From: Sulfurimonas sp.
GTDB taxonomy: Bacteria; Campylobacterota; Campylobacteria; Campylobacterales; Sulfurimonadaceae
DNA: 64,000 nt
Direction of reading: 5' to 3'
Assembly: GCA_030949825.1 (NCBI GenBank)
Contig: JAUZSC010000040.1
Coordinates: forward strand, 35,428 to 99,427
Below are positions 9,190 to 19,310 of the stretch, piece after piece; the first letter of the stretch is position 1, and every line of letters starts with the position of its first letter. The notes below the pieces were generated by a model, which had not been told where the DNA came from, searched no databases, and saw nothing but the letters and a program-made list of their open reading frames with translations. The position numbers and the translations under genes are program-made.

Positions 9190-9297
9190 AAAAACTCCTC
9201 ATTTAGATGAATATTTTAGCTAAAATAAAAAAATCATTTACACAGTTAATCTATTAAGCGTATAATAAAACAAATTTAATACATATGAGACTTTAAA

Positions 9298-10296
9298 ATG
9301 GATACTAAATTACAAGAAAAAATATTAGATTTATGGGTTTGTGATGTTGAAACAATAAGAATCATAGGTAAAACTAAGATTACTCCTTCTCAATTTAAGA
9401 AAATGTTTGCTGCTAAAATTTTTCAATATCTCCTTGATGTTTATACTAAAAAAACACAACTAGGCGATTGTCCTGTTGTTTTTGCGATGTTAACTATTTT
9501 TAAGAGAAGTAATTTATCCATTACTGAGATACACCATGTTTGTGATACTTTTAAATTACAACTCACGCTTGTTTTATTTGAAAACAATGAAGCTGAGCTA
9601 GCTACACAACTCCTTGGTATTCTTCGGGAAAACTTTAAAGGTGTTTTAAAATCATTTATGGATATTAAATACGATATTAATATTGGAGAGCTTAGTATTG
9701 TAAACGAAGGTAATTATTTGACCGCCAACACTTGTGCAATCCAGCCAGAGATAGAGATTAAAGACAAGGTAGAACTGGAAGAATCTTTTAATTCTTCAGA
9801 AGAAAGTGACTATATTAAAAACTATGTCAACACTGCTGAGACCGAAGAAGAATTTGAAATCATTCATAAGACTTTAACGGGTGAAATACTCGATGACTTT
9901 AACGATACAAATGAAATGTTCTTTAACTTAGCTGTTTTAGAAGATACTTATACTCCAAAATACCATGAACTTCTCTCAAATTCTATAGATATTTATATAT
10001 CTATATTTTTAGATTTACTCTTCTTTAATAAAATCACAACATCCCTTAATGATCTGAAATATTTAATTGCAGACATTAGTATTTACTCAGATGATCAACT
10101 CTCAATTATGAAACAATTAACTGAGTCTTTGATGCAAAACTTGAGTAACTGGAAAGAAGAAATAATTGACAATAAAAATAAAGCGATTCACTACTATGAT
10201 GATGCAATACTCGGTGATATTGAGCAGCTTAAAGTTATGATTGCTCCAGAAAATGATGATAATGGGGAAGACTTAGATGATATCTTTGACTTTTAA
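9298..10296 (+). CDS. cytoplasmic protein of unknown function with acidic tail
   Basis: A 332-residue protein without signal peptide or membrane helices, largely alpha-helical, rich in Glu, Asp, Lys and Asn. No catalytic motif is evident. The C-terminus is strongly acidic and ends in a short DLDDIFDF peptide that slightly recalls the SSB tail. It overlaps by 20 bases with a small downstream reading frame in another phase. I do not recognise the family; it is probably lineage-restricted. Confidence 0.6.
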   Translation: MDTKLQEKILDLWVCDVETIRIIGKTKITPSQFKKMFAAKIFQYLLDVYTKKTQLGDCPVVFAMLTIFKRSNLSITEIHHVCDTFKLQLTLVLFENNEAELATQLLGILRENFKGVLKSFMDIKYDINIGELSIVNEGNYLTANTCAIQPEIEIKDKVELEESFNSSEESDYIKNYVNTAETEEEFEIIHKTLTGEILDDFNDTNEMFFNLAVLEDTYTPKYHELLSNSIDIYISIFLDLLFFNKITTSLNDLKYLIADISIYSDDQLSIMKQLTESLMQNLSNWKEEIIDNKNKAIHYYDDAILGDIEQLKVMIAPENDDNGEDLDDIFDF

Positions 10297-10450
10297 AAAA
10301 GAGTTTCAAGACTTCATCATCAGCACGCAAGAACAAGAGAAACAAATCAAGATGAAGGCATCTGCTGATTATGTAGAGTACATTAAAGAGCACGATAAAG
10401 AAGCGTATAAAAAGTACTTAAGTTATTCTACTTACTTGAAATGTATTTAA
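10277..10450 (+). CDS. 57-residue protein overlapping the preceding gene
   Basis: Starts inside the tail of the 332-residue gene (ATG at 10277, last coding bases at 10296) and encodes 57 residues rich in Lys, Glu and Tyr, such as EFQDFIISTQEQEKQIKMK and YKKYLSYSTYL. The overlapping start, the good codon pattern and the lack of any other explanation for the 150 bases suggest a translationally coupled small protein. It ends four bases past the stop of the convergent Cys-rich gene. Confidence 0.45.
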   Translation: MISLTFKKEFQDFIISTQEQEKQIKMKASADYVEYIKEHDKEAYKKYLSYSTYLKCI

Positions 10451-10753
10451 TTCTTCGTATCTGCTGTAGATTCTAAAGACCAGTCATCAGTAGAGCCGCA
10501 TCCTGTATCACAACTCACGCCAGTACTGCATCCTGAGACATAGGTAGCGTTTATTGCGACTGTTATTACGAAGGTATCACCCTCACCTCTTTGTGTCTCA
10601 AAAATATGTTGTCCACAAAATTCTTCATTCATAAACTCAGATACAATATTTGCATATGTATATGCCTCTTGCTGTGTTTTAAATGTCATGTTATTTGAAT
10701 ATTCACTTTTTTTTAAAACATCCACATTCTTTTTCCATTTTTACTGTATACAT
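10447..10753 (-). CDS. cysteine-rich small protein, frameshifted near its start
   Basis: A ribosome binding site (AAGGAAATAAAT) precedes ATG at 10753, giving MYTVKMEKECGCFKK and then a stop. Dropping one base of the eight-T run at 10707-10714 joins this to the main frame, for a 101-residue protein. It has CGC near residue 12, one Cys near 50, and a C-terminal cluster GCSTGVSCDTGCGS. This arrangement suggests metal binding or disulfide chemistry. No export signal is visible. The family is not one I can name; the break is probably sequence error. Confidence 0.6.
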
Positions 10754-10828
10754 ATTTATTTCCTTTTCCTGATTATATAGCGAAAGTATAACTTGGAATA
10801 TTTAAGCCCGAAATAAGTATAATACTTA

Positions 10829-11161
10829 ATGTTAAAATTATTTATATTCATCAGTTTACTAGCATCTACTTACGCATCTGCTGGGACACTTAAAAGAGCC
10901 GACAGATATTACAACTGCAATAAAACACAAAAAGCTATTGAGTACTATAAAAAAGCTTGTGATGAGGGTGTTCAAGAAGGTTGCGATAGATACGATGAAC
11001 TTGAGAGTCCAATAACAAAAGCCTTTACACTTATAAGTCAAAGCAGAGGTGAAGAAGCTATGCCTTATCTAAAACAAGCATGTGCGGAAGGTTTTTCATG
11101 GGCTTGTACTATGTATGAATCTTCTACAGGTGAAACAGTGAAACTTAAGCCTCACAACTAG
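10829..11161 (+). CDS. exported Sel1/TPR-like small protein
   Basis: A 110-residue protein with a signal peptide (MLKLFIFISLLASTYASA). The mature part has two Sel1-like units: KAIEYYKKACDEGVQEGCDRY and AMPYLKQACAEGFSWACTMY, each with the A-x-x-YYK-x-AC-x-G pattern and paired cysteines. Such units mediate protein contacts in the periplasm. The 3' end overlaps the convergent Fur-family gene by 17 bases. Confidence 0.65.
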   Translation: MLKLFIFISLLASTYASAGTLKRADRYYNCNKTQKAIEYYKKACDEGVQEGCDRYDELESPITKAFTLISQSRGEEAMPYLKQACAEGFSWACTMYESSTGETVKLKPHN

Positions 11162-11549
11162 AACAAATTCCATTAAAAACAAGATTATTAGATTCTAAGG
11201 TAAAGTTACTTTTACTTTGTGCTTCTTGGATTAAACTACTTGTATCGAGATAAATATCTAAGATAGTATTACATTTTGAACACACAACATGCGCATGTTC
11301 ATCTTTAATAAGTTCGTAAACATTTTTTTTATGAGGGATTTGTACTTCGCTTAAAAATAATTTTTCTAACATGGTATGAATGTTTTTATATACAGTAGCA
11401 AGAGAAAGAGATGGAAAACTAACACTAAGTAATTTGTACAGTTCATCAATGTTTAGATGTCCGTGTAAAGAAAGAATATTAACAATCTCTAATCTTTGAG
11501 GGGTTACTGTTAGTTTCTTTTCTCGTAATAAATCTACATACGCTGTCAT
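11145..11549 (-). CDS. perR: Fur-family repressor, PerR-like
   Basis: A 134-residue metalloregulator of the Fur family. The N-terminal winged helix has LTVTPQRLEIVNIL and the recognition region SLSLATVYKNIHTMLEK. The dimerisation domain has HAHVVCSKCN near residue 92 and CSSC at the C-terminus, the four-cysteine structural zinc site of Fur/PerR proteins. It is divergent from desulforubrerythrin across a 140-base AT-rich region, so a peroxide- or iron-sensing role with that gene as target is likely. PerR rather than Fur is inferred from this context. Confidence 0.8.
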   Translation of the reverse strand: MTAYVDLLREKKLTVTPQRLEIVNILSLHGHLNIDELYKLLSVSFPSLSLATVYKNIHTMLEKLFLSEVQIPHKKNVYELIKDEHAHVVCSKCNTILDIYLDTSSLIQEAQSKSNFTLESNNLVFNGICSSCEA

Positions 11550-11599
11550 AATTCTTCCTATTTATATATTTCGTATTATATTTAGTTAATTCTTTAGAT

Positions 11600-11656
11600 A
11601 TAATTATTATTAGTTGATAATTATTTTCCTTTAAGTTAATAAAGACTATAATTATT
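11600..11656. repeat. three ATAATTATT repeats between perR and rubrerythrin
   Basis: ATAATTATT occurs at 11600-11608, 11617-11625 and 11648-11656. The core ATAATTAT is self-complementary. The third copy overlaps a TATAAT -10 box at 11647-11652. AT-rich palindromic units in such a divergent region resemble Fur/PerR boxes. Confidence 0.45.
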
Positions 11657-11660
11657 CCAA

Positions 11661-11675
11661 GGATAAAAATTATCC
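11661..11675. promoter_or_regulatory. palindromic operator candidate at the rubrerythrin promoter
   Basis: GGATAA-AAA-TTATCC is a perfect 6-bp inverted repeat placed nine bases after the TATAAT at 11647-11652 and 16 bases before the start codon, a position where a repressor would block transcription. Fourteen of its bases recur upstream of ahpC at 62900-62913. Confidence 0.5.
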
Positions 11676-11691
11676 ATTTAAAGGATTTATA

Positions 11692-12351
11692 ATGAGACAG
11701 TACGAAACATACAAATGTGATAAATGTGGTAACGAAGTAGAGGTTCAAACAGTTGGCGGTGGTAGCTTACACTGTTGTGGGCAAGAGATGCAAATGACAA
11801 CAGAGAATTTAACATCTGTAAATCTATTAAAAGCTTTCGCTGGAGAGTCACAAGCAAGAAATAAATACGAATACTTTGCTAAAGTAGCACAAAAAGAAGG
11901 TTATAGAGATATTGCTGAGCATTTTCAAAGAGCTGCTAACAATGAAAAGCAACATGCTAAAATGGAGCTTGCCTTAAATAATAGAATGATGAATGATTCT
12001 GAGAATAGCTTTGGAAATACAAAAGAGAACCTTCAAATGGCAATAGATGGAGAGTCCTACGAAAATGTAACAATGTACCCTGACTTTGCACAAATTGCAA
12101 AAGATGAGGGGCATAAAGAAGCTGCTCGATTGTTTACAGGAATTGGAAAAATCGAAATTGAACATGAAAAAATGTTTAGAATGCTTTTAGAAAGATTAGA
12201 AGCAGATGCAGAATTTTTAAGTGAAAATGAAGAAGAAGCATGGATTTGTGAGGTATGTGGACATGTTCACTATGGTAAAAAAGCCTTAAAAACTTGTCCT
12301 GTTTGTAAGCATGGAGAAGAATATCAATCACGATTGCATTCTCTTAAATAA
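11692..12351 (+). CDS. rrc: desulforubrerythrin (peroxide reductase)
   Basis: A 219-residue non-heme iron peroxidase with three modules: an N-terminal desulforedoxin-type site (Cys9, Cys12 and the Cys28-Cys29 pair), a rubrerythrin diiron four-helix bundle (about 40-175, with AGESQARNKYEYFA and later DGESYENVTMYP and E-x2-H ligands), and a C-terminal rubredoxin (WICEVCGHVHYG, TCPVCKHG). This tripartite form is known from Campylobacter jejuni, where it reduces hydrogen peroxide. The adjacent PerR-like gene and the palindrome at 11661 suggest peroxide control. Confidence 0.93.
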   Translation: MRQYETYKCDKCGNEVEVQTVGGGSLHCCGQEMQMTTENLTSVNLLKAFAGESQARNKYEYFAKVAQKEGYRDIAEHFQRAANNEKQHAKMELALNNRMMNDSENSFGNTKENLQMAIDGESYENVTMYPDFAQIAKDEGHKEAARLFTGIGKIEIEHEKMFRMLLERLEADAEFLSENEEEAWICEVCGHVHYGKKALKTCPVCKHGEEYQSRLHSLK

Positions 12352-12353
12352 AT

Positions 12354-12367
12354 GGTATCTTTTTTGC
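12354..12367 (+). promoter_or_regulatory. candidate sigma-54 promoter of the PflB-like gene
   Basis: GG-N10-GC in the context ATGGTATCTTTTTTGCTTT, 30 bases before the start codon. The TTGCTT half equals the Campylobacter RpoN consensus; the -24 half matches only at TGG. It fits a flagellar middle-class promoter. Confidence 0.4.
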
Positions 12368-12396
12368 TTTAAAATAAAAAACGATTAAGGGAACAA

Positions 12397-14726
12397 ATGG
12401 CTGTTGCAGAAGAAGAGATAGTAATAATTGCTGAAGATGATGCTGCAGAATTTGATGGATTACAAGAAGAAACGGAAACTCCCCTCGATTATGAAGCAAA
12501 AAAGAAAAAGATAATTATTTTTGGAGGTGCTGCAATTGCACTTACTTTGATAATTCTCATTGTTCTTCTCATTGTCTTTAAATCTTCCCCCGAACTTGAT
12601 TCATTTTCAATGGACACCATTGAAGAAAAACTCTTGCAAAACAAACAAAAACCAATAGAGCCAAGTAAATTAGAAAATATGATTGCTAAAGCGAATTATT
12701 TGTACTCAAGTGGTTCAAAAAAAGATGCTCTTAACCTTTATGAAAAAATTGCACAATACAGCGAAGCAATTTCTTTATATAACTTAGGTGTAGCACAACT
12801 AAAAAATGAACAATATGAATTAGCATTAACAACATTTCAAAAAGCTATTAACAATCATGAAAAAAGATGTGTCAGTGCTATAAATGCCGCTGTATGCTCA
12901 CTTCATTTAAAAGATGAAGAAAATTTCAAGTATTACATCGATTTAGCCTATGCTTATCTTCCAAATGAATTCAATTCTCCTTTATATTCATATTACTACA
13001 CCCTTATAAATTATTATAATAAAAATTATCTTGAAGCCCTCAGTTCACTTGCTAACCCAAGTTCAAAAGAGTACCCCGAAGTACAAAAACATTTAAGTGC
13101 AAAAATCAACGCTTTATTTGAGAATAATTATGATGCTATAGAAGCCATGGAAAAAAATGTTCATCCCAAAGATAGTTTTAGTCTTGCTCTGCTTTATGCA
13201 AGAGTAGGCGATCTCACTTTAGCACAGCAATACCTTGAAGATTCTATACTAAAAAATAGTGAACCAGCTAAAGCTCAACTTGCTCTTGGATTCATCAAGT
13301 TAAAAGCAGGTCAGATAAGTTCAGGAGCAAAAGAGATACAAAATGTAACAGATATGTTTCCCGAGGAAGTTTATAAAGATTATCCTATAAAAGTTACATT
13401 AAAAGATACACTTTTTGACGCTAAAAAAGCACAAAAAGCATATAGGGAAAAGGTGGGAAATTCTAAACTCATAAATTATCAAAAAATATTTTACTTTTCA
13501 CCTTATAAAATTTTCAATGCAAAGCAAACAATAAGTTATATACGAAAAGGTAATGCAAATATTTATATTGACAATATTGCTTCTGCAAAAAACTATTTAA
13601 AGAAAAGTTCATCTTCTTCTCTTGTAAATAAAGGAATTGCAACTGCAATCAAAAAAGCTCTTTCTTTTCATATACGAGCAGCCAATAATGACTTACAAAA
13701 GCTTATAGAAATACAACCTAAACATTCTATTTACATTACAACTTAGCACTCACCTTTGCACAAATGGGTGATATGAAAAATGCACATCAACATTTTCTTC
13801 GCTCCTACCATCTGGATGCTAAAAATTATTTATCTGGTGTTTACGCGGTAATGACTTCACAGTTAATAGACAAAGAAAATATGAAAATGCAAAGTATTTT
13901 AAGAGATTCTATCAACCAAGAAGAGCCTAGTGAATCAAGAATGCTGTATAAAACACTTTTAAATATTTCAAATAATAATGTACTTTCAAGTATAGACTGG
14001 TTAAATAATGACTATAAACAAAGACCACTGTATTTAGCAATGGATATAGTTATCGCTTTAAATTTAAATCGTTTAGACTATGCTCAAAAGTCTTCTAAAA
14101 AATTATCTATACTTCTTCCAAATGACATACTTCCGCATATGATGTATATCGATTCTTATTTTAGCGAGCTTAATGATGATAAGTATCCCCGAGAAGTTTA
14201 TAAATATCTTAAAAACACTAAACTAAACTTTGCTGACTTATATTTTGGTCCTGCCATTAGCAGATACCTTTATATACAACAAAACTTGATTACAGGTAGA
14301 TTATTTTTCTTAAGAGAGCATTTAAAAGATCTAATTGCTACGACTAAAGAGCCATTACATGAGCTGATTTCAAGCTTAGCCTTTGCATCTTTACTTGATG
14401 GTGCTTACGAAGAGTCCTATACTCTTTATAATCAACTTATCGATGAACTCAAAGTTAGAGATGCAAAGACACTCTTTTTAGGAGCAGTAGCATCTACTGC
14501 TGCTGGACATCATGAAAATGCTATCGCACTCTTAGAACTTTCTAAAATGAAAGATAAAACATTTGCTGAGAGTAGATATGCATTAGGACTTTTGTACTTA
14601 GAGATTCAAAATAATGAGGGGGCTGTTATTCAGTTGTCAAATGTAGCAAACAATAGTTTTGTATCTGAGTATTTTAACTTTGACATCGATACAGACAAGC
14701 TATTAGGTTTAAGAAAAATACCCTAA
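12397..14726 (+). CDS. pflB: TPR membrane protein, PflB-like motility protein, frameshifted
   Basis: Residues 1-45 are acidic and cytoplasmic, a transmembrane helix follows (about 46-70, FGGAAIALTLIILIVLLIVF), then a long TPR region faces the periplasm (EPSKLENMIAKANYLYSSG, ALNLYEKIAQYSEAISLYNLG and many more). Campylobacter PflB has this architecture and supports the flagellar motor. The frame ends at 13746; the next phase reads LHYNLALTFAQMGD, a typical TPR start, just before an ATG at 13764. Adding one base near 13730, probably in the TTT at 13730-13732, gives a 776-residue protein. Proximity to serS matches the Campylobacter order. The assignment to PflB is by architecture and context. 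Confidence 0.65.
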
Positions 14727-15338
14727 TAATGTTTGCGAAGCTTTTACTTCATCATCTAAATGAACATTTAATCTAAAGTTCTCAGGAAGATAAACCTCAG
14801 ATATTCCATTTACCATAACTCCGTATCTTGAAGATTGAATAATTTGCTTGTCTTGTACACTATCTGTTTTAATCCCGCAAAAACTTTCTTGTACTCTATG
14901 CGTTATTTTTACTTTATTGGCATGAATATCTTCAAATACTAAAGTTGTATTTTCATTGAGTTTCTTTCCAAGAGGGCTTTGTAAAGTCAGTCTACTCCCA
15001 CTGTACTTACCTTGAGAAGAAACTTTTGCATTCATTGGTGCACGAAACAAAGAAACATCTCCATAGCTACTTTTAAGACTTAGTTTATAAAAATATTCTG
15101 AGTCATCAAGTTCTTCTATATCTATAATTACACCATCAACTGGAGAAAGAACACTTTTTTCCTGAACTATTGTTAATTCTCTTTCTGGATTTCTAAATAC
15201 ATATATAAAAAATACACTGAACGCAAAAAACATAATTGCTAAGAATTCTAAATCAGAAAGAAGAGTAAGAACAAAAACACCTAAAGAATATGCAATATAG
15301 TTCCAACCTTCTTTGGCTACCGGGAAAAGATTAGTCAT
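14709..15338 (-). CDS. phosphatidylserine decarboxylase-like membrane protein
   Basis: A 209-residue protein with two hydrophobic segments at the N-terminus (about 12-50) followed by a Psd-like beta domain: FRNPER, LSPVDGVIIDI, SLFRAPMNAKV, and a final segment GISEVYLPENFRLNV. True decarboxylases self-cleave at a Gly-Ser pair (LGST or FGSR) to make the pyruvoyl cofactor. Here the corresponding segment reads NGISEV, with Ile between Gly and Ser, so activity is doubtful. In Campylobacter a psd-related gene sits next to ftsH in the same way. The gene overlaps the ftsH end by eight bases. Confidence 0.7.
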   Translation of the reverse strand: MTNLFPVAKEGWNYIAYSLGVFVLTLLSDLEFLAIMFFAFSVFFIYVFRNPERELTIVQEKSVLSPVDGVIIDIEELDDSEYFYKLSLKSSYGDVSLFRAPMNAKVSSQGKYSGSRLTLQSPLGKKLNENTTLVFEDIHANKVKITHRVQESFCGIKTDSVQDKQIIQSSRYGVMVNGISEVYLPENFRLNVHLDDEVKASQTLLGYFS

Positions 15339-17298
15339 CTTTAGAAGGTATATCTTTTACCATTTTCGCGTCTTCTTTTAGCTCTTGAGCAATCTCATCA
15401 ACAACAACATCTACTTTTGACTCTAATCCATTTCTATCTTCAAAGTCTATAATAATATCGCGTACTTCATCACCCGTAATATTTTCTTTTTTATAAAGAA
15501 GTGCAACCATATCTTCAATAGCATCTCTATACTCTTCTAAACGAGCCAAAACAAGCTTGTAATGCTCATCTAAAGAGCTCTTAATGAAATCGTCCATCTC
15601 TTGTGCCATCTTGTCGCTATACTCACGAGCAGCTGACTGACCTCCACCTAAGAAAGACTGTCTACTTTTTTCTAAAACCATAAGTCCAGCAACATCAGTC
15701 ATTCCGTATGTTTGAACCATGGATTTAATAATATCAGTAGCGCGTTCTAAATCGTTGCCTGCACCCGTAGAAATCTCACCAATAAAAACTTCCTCTGCAG
15801 CACGACCACCTAAAAGAACATCAACTTCAGCCCAAAGTTCATGGCGTTGCATCATAAACTTATCTTCTTCTGGTTTGTTTAAAGTGTATCCTAGTGCAGC
15901 AAGACCACGAGGAACAATAGAAACCTTAGATACTTTTTTAGCACCTACTGTAGTTTCAGCTAAAAGAGCATGACCACTTTCATGGTAAGCAACAATCTTT
16001 TTCTCTTTAGGATTAATTCTACGAGATTTTTTAGCAAGTCCAGCAATTGCACGCTCAACTGATTCAAATAAGTCAGCTTGTTTAACCGTTTTTTGACTTT
16101 TACGACCTGCAAGAAGTGCTGCTTCATTAATAATATTTGCTAAATCAGCACCTGCTAAACCTGCAGTTAAACGTGCTATTTCTTCTATTTGAACGTCATC
16201 GTCCATTTTTACATTTTTCATATGTACTTTAAGAATCTTAATACGTCCAGCATAATCTGGTTTATCTACAAGAACCTGTCTGTCAAAACGTCCAGGACGG
16301 AGTAAGGCAGCGTCAAGAACTTCAGGTCTATTTGTCGCAGCTAAAATAATAACTGGAGTATTTGTACCAAAACCATCCATCTCTGCTAAAAGTTGATTTA
16401 AAGTTTGTTCTCTCTCATCATTTCCACCCATCATACCACCAGCAGCACGACTTTTACCAATAGCATCTATCTCATCGATAAAAATAATACTTGGAGCATC
16501 TTTTTTAGCTTGCTCAAATAAATCTCGAACACGCGCAGCACCAACACCCACAAACATTTCAATAAAACTCGAACCACTTACTGAGAAAAACGGAACTTCT
16601 GCTTCACCAGCAACTGCCTTAGCTAAAAGTGTTTTACCCGTACCAGGAGATCCGACAAGTAAAACACCCTTTGGAATCTTTGCACCAATCTCAACATAAC
16701 GCGCAGGATACTTAAGAAAATCTACAATTTCTTGCACTTCTTCTTTTGCTTCTTCTACTCCGGCTACATCGTCAAACTTAGTGTCTGGTTTTTCAGAACT
16801 TACCATCTTTTTAGAATTACCCATACCAAGAATACCACCACCCATACTTTTTTGCATACGCCCTGCAAAAAAACATCCAAATCCCGATGATTATTAAAAA
16901 TGGAAGTAACCAACCAAACATTTCAGTAAACCAATTTGTTTCACTAAAACCTGTGTATTCGATTCCTTGTTTGTCTAATTCTTTAACAAAATCTACATCA
17001 CCACGAACAATTCGAGTCGTATATATTTGTCCATCACTCGAGCGTGCTTTTATATATGTTTGACCAATTTCTACTTTTGAAACACTTTTTTTGAAGCAAC
17101 AAGTGATTTTAACTCTGAATAACTCACAGATTTTGTTCTTGTATTTTGAGTGTTCATGCTATCTGACATTGTGCCATTACCATCACCGACTAAGGCTTTA
17201 AACACGAGAATCATCACAACTGAAAATACAGCGAATGTTATCAGTGGGTTTTTATTAAAAAAATTATTATCGTCATCATTAGGTTTTTTATTTTCCAT
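15331..17298 (-). CDS. ftsH: ATP-dependent zinc metalloprotease FtsH, two compensating frameshifts
   Basis: Membrane-bound AAA protease for quality control and regulated proteolysis. From 17298: cytoplasmic start, first TM helix ([19 protein letters not shown]), periplasmic part, second TM helix, then the AAA module (GSPGTGKT Walker [12 protein letters not shown]alker B, RPGRFDR SRH) and the HESGH zinc site. The frame breaks twice: seven T at 17086-17092 should be eight, and seven A at 16867-16873 should be six. The region between reads well in the third frame ([16 protein letters not shown]). The total, 1968 bases, is divisible by three, giving 655 residues. As FtsH is usually essential, sequence error is the simplest explanation. 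Confidence 0.92.
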
Positions 17299-17311
17299 TT
17301 TTATTTCTCTT

Positions 17312-18140
17312 TTATTTTAATTTTAAAATTAATGTTACCCATTCTTCTTGGGCTATTCTTTGTATAACTTCACAGTCTTTATAAAAATTCATTACTTTTG
17401 TTTCATACTTATCTAAGATTCCAGATAAAACTAAAATCCCATTCTCTTTAAGAGCAGACTTTAACTCTTTTGCAATAAATGTTAATACATCAGCCACAAT
17501 ATTTGCAAGAACTACATCATATTTTTTTTGAGTCCTTCATACAAGAACCTTCCCAAATATTATGAAATTTCACATTATTCAAATCAGCATTTCTAATGGA
17601 GTTTTCAACTGAAACCATATCTGTATCGCAAGCATCAACTAATGCTCCTAACTTAATTGCCCCAATAGAAAGAATGCCACTTCCACATCCAACATCTAAA
17701 AGTGTGTCGTCTTTTTTCACATACTCAGCAACTGCTCGAAGCGCAGATGCGGTAGTTGGATGATGCCCTGTTCCAAAAGCTAGTGCTGGATCAATTTCAA
17801 TGTTGATTAAATCTGGACTTGCTTGTGTCCATGTTGGATGAATGTAGAATTTATCTATAGCTAAGGGTTCAATACTTTTTTGATATTCAGCAACCCAGTC
17901 ACTATTTTTTTGCTTTGTTTGCACGCATTCAAGTTCTATTGTTTGACTAAGCGCTTTGTTGAGTGCTTCTTGAAATTGCTCGAGACCCCATTGAATCGTT
18001 TCTAAGGAATCTTCATTTCTAATAATAAAGCCATCATCCGTCTCCTCAAATCCAACTTCTACTGTATCTGATAAAAAGTCTGAAAAAAGAGGAAGATGAG
18101 ATGAAACTTTAACTACTAATTCATAGTAGTATTCTTGCAT
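17312..18140 (-). CDS. prmA: ribosomal protein L11 methyltransferase PrmA, frameshifted
   Basis: SAM-dependent methylase of ribosomal protein L11. The N-terminal substrate-recognition domain is followed by the methyltransferase fold with PALAFGTGHHPTT near residue 120, LLDVGCGSGILSIGA (SAM site) near 147, and the catalytic-type LANIVADVL. The first frame ends in KDSKKI; removing one base from the eight T at 17522-17529 connects it to YDVVLANIVADV and gives 275 residues, the usual size. It lies between cheY and ftsH, a conserved arrangement in Campylobacter. Confidence 0.9.
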
Positions 18141-18142
18141 TA

Positions 18143-18514
18143 TTAAGAAACACCCATTACAGCACCAAGCTTTTCTTTAAGTACCTGAGGAGTAAATGGT
18201 TTAACAATATAGTTATTTACACCAGCTTTAAGTGCAGTAATTACTTCTGCCTTACCACCTTCGGTAGTAACCATTATGATTGGAGTATCTTTAAATCTTT
18301 CATCAGCACGAACTTTTTTAACAAGTTCTAGACCATTCATCTCAGGCATATTCCAATCAGTAATAAGCATTTCAATATCTGGATTTTTATCCATCTGAGC
18401 CCAACCCTCAACACCATCAGCACCTTCTAAGATATCTTTATATCCAAGTCTCGCTAAAGTATTTTTAATAATACGACGCATTGTAGAGCTATCATCAACA
18501 ACAAGTAATTTCAA
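18143..18514 (-). CDS. cheY: chemotaxis response regulator CheY
   Basis: Single receiver domain of 123 residues that carries the chemotaxis phosphate signal to the flagellar switch. The acidic pocket is Asp7-Asp8, the phosphorylated Asp53 lies in LITDWNMPEMNG, Thr83/Thr84 in MVTTEGG, and Lys105 in IVKPF. No output domain is present. Two bases separate it from prmA, so they are transcribed together. Another stand-alone receiver role cannot be excluded, but the sequence and neighbours are those of CheY in this phylum. Confidence 0.93.
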   Translation of the reverse strand: MKLLVVDDSSTMRRIIKNTLARLGYKDILEGADGVEGWAQMDKNPDIEMLITDWNMPEMNGLELVKKVRADERFKDTPIIMVTTEGGKAEVITALKAGVNNYIVKPFTPQVLKEKLGAVMGVS

Positions 18515-18585
18515 TTGAAATCCTTTTCTTTAATATATTTATAATTTTATGAATTTATTATAACAAATTTCTGTTTATATTTGTA

Positions 18586-19296
18586 TTAATCTAAGAGCTT
18601 GAACATTTTAGCAAGGTCTAATCTTCCCTCATAATATGCTTTACCAATAATCACACCATCAACTTCTTTTGTAGCTATCAGCGCTTCGATATCGCTCGCA
18701 TCTTTAACTCCACCGCTCGCAATAGTACTTATTCCACTCGCTCTTGCTATATCTAAAGTAAATTCAACATTTACTCCGCTAAGTGTTCCATCTTTACCTA
18801 CATCGGTACATATAATTGCTTCAACGCCTGCATTTGCAAACTCTTTAGCTAAGTCCGTAGCCTTCATAGAAGAGACTTCTCCCCAACCCTCTACTGCTAC
18901 AAAGCCGTCTATTGCATCTATGCCTACTGCTATTGGGTATTTTGAAGCCATATCTCTTACAAACTGAGGGTTTTTAACAGCAATAGAACCTAAGATTATT
19001 CTATCTATTCCAATATCAAGCATTTTTTTGATAGTTGCTTCATCGCGTATTCCACCACCAAGTTCAAGCTTCACATTACAATTTTTACGGATTTTAATAA
19101 TCTCTTCAAGGTTCTTAGGCTCACCTGCAAATGCACCATTTAAATCAACTAAATGTACCCACTCTGCACCCATCTCCTCAAATTTCTTCACTAAACTCCA
19201 CGGCTCATCTGAGTAAATTTTTGCACTATCCATCAAGCCTTTTGTAAGGCGCACTGCTTTTCCATCTTTTAAATCTATCGCGGGGTATAAAGTCAT
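18586..19296 (-). CDS. hisA: phosphoribosylformimino-5-aminoimidazole carboxamide ribotide isomerase
   Basis: Fourth step of histidine synthesis: Amadori isomerisation of ProFAR to PRFAR. A 236-residue TIM barrel with the first catalytic Asp in [14 protein letters not shown], a phosphate loop LELGGGIRD, the second Asp region in [11 protein letters not shown], and the terminal phosphate-binding ASGGVKD. The gene follows hisH by 14 bases on the same strand. hisF, normally nearby, is not in this window. Confidence 0.96.
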   Translation of the reverse strand: MTLYPAIDLKDGKAVRLTKGLMDSAKIYSDEPWSLVKKFEEMGAEWVHLVDLNGAFAGEPKNLEEIIKIRKNCNVKLELGGGIRDEATIKKMLDIGIDRIILGSIAVKNPQFVRDMASKYPIAVGIDAIDGFVAVEGWGEVSSMKATDLAKEFANAGVEAIICTDVGKDGTLSGVNVEFTLDIARASGISTIASGGVKDASDIEALIATKEVDGVIIGKAYYEGRLDLAKMFKLLD

Positions 19297-19310
19297 TGTT
19301 ATATAAACTC

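Noticed and set aside
11479..11748. Minus-strand frame across the perR-rubrerythrin intergenic region
   Set aside because: It overlaps two solid genes and the promoter region and resembles nothing.
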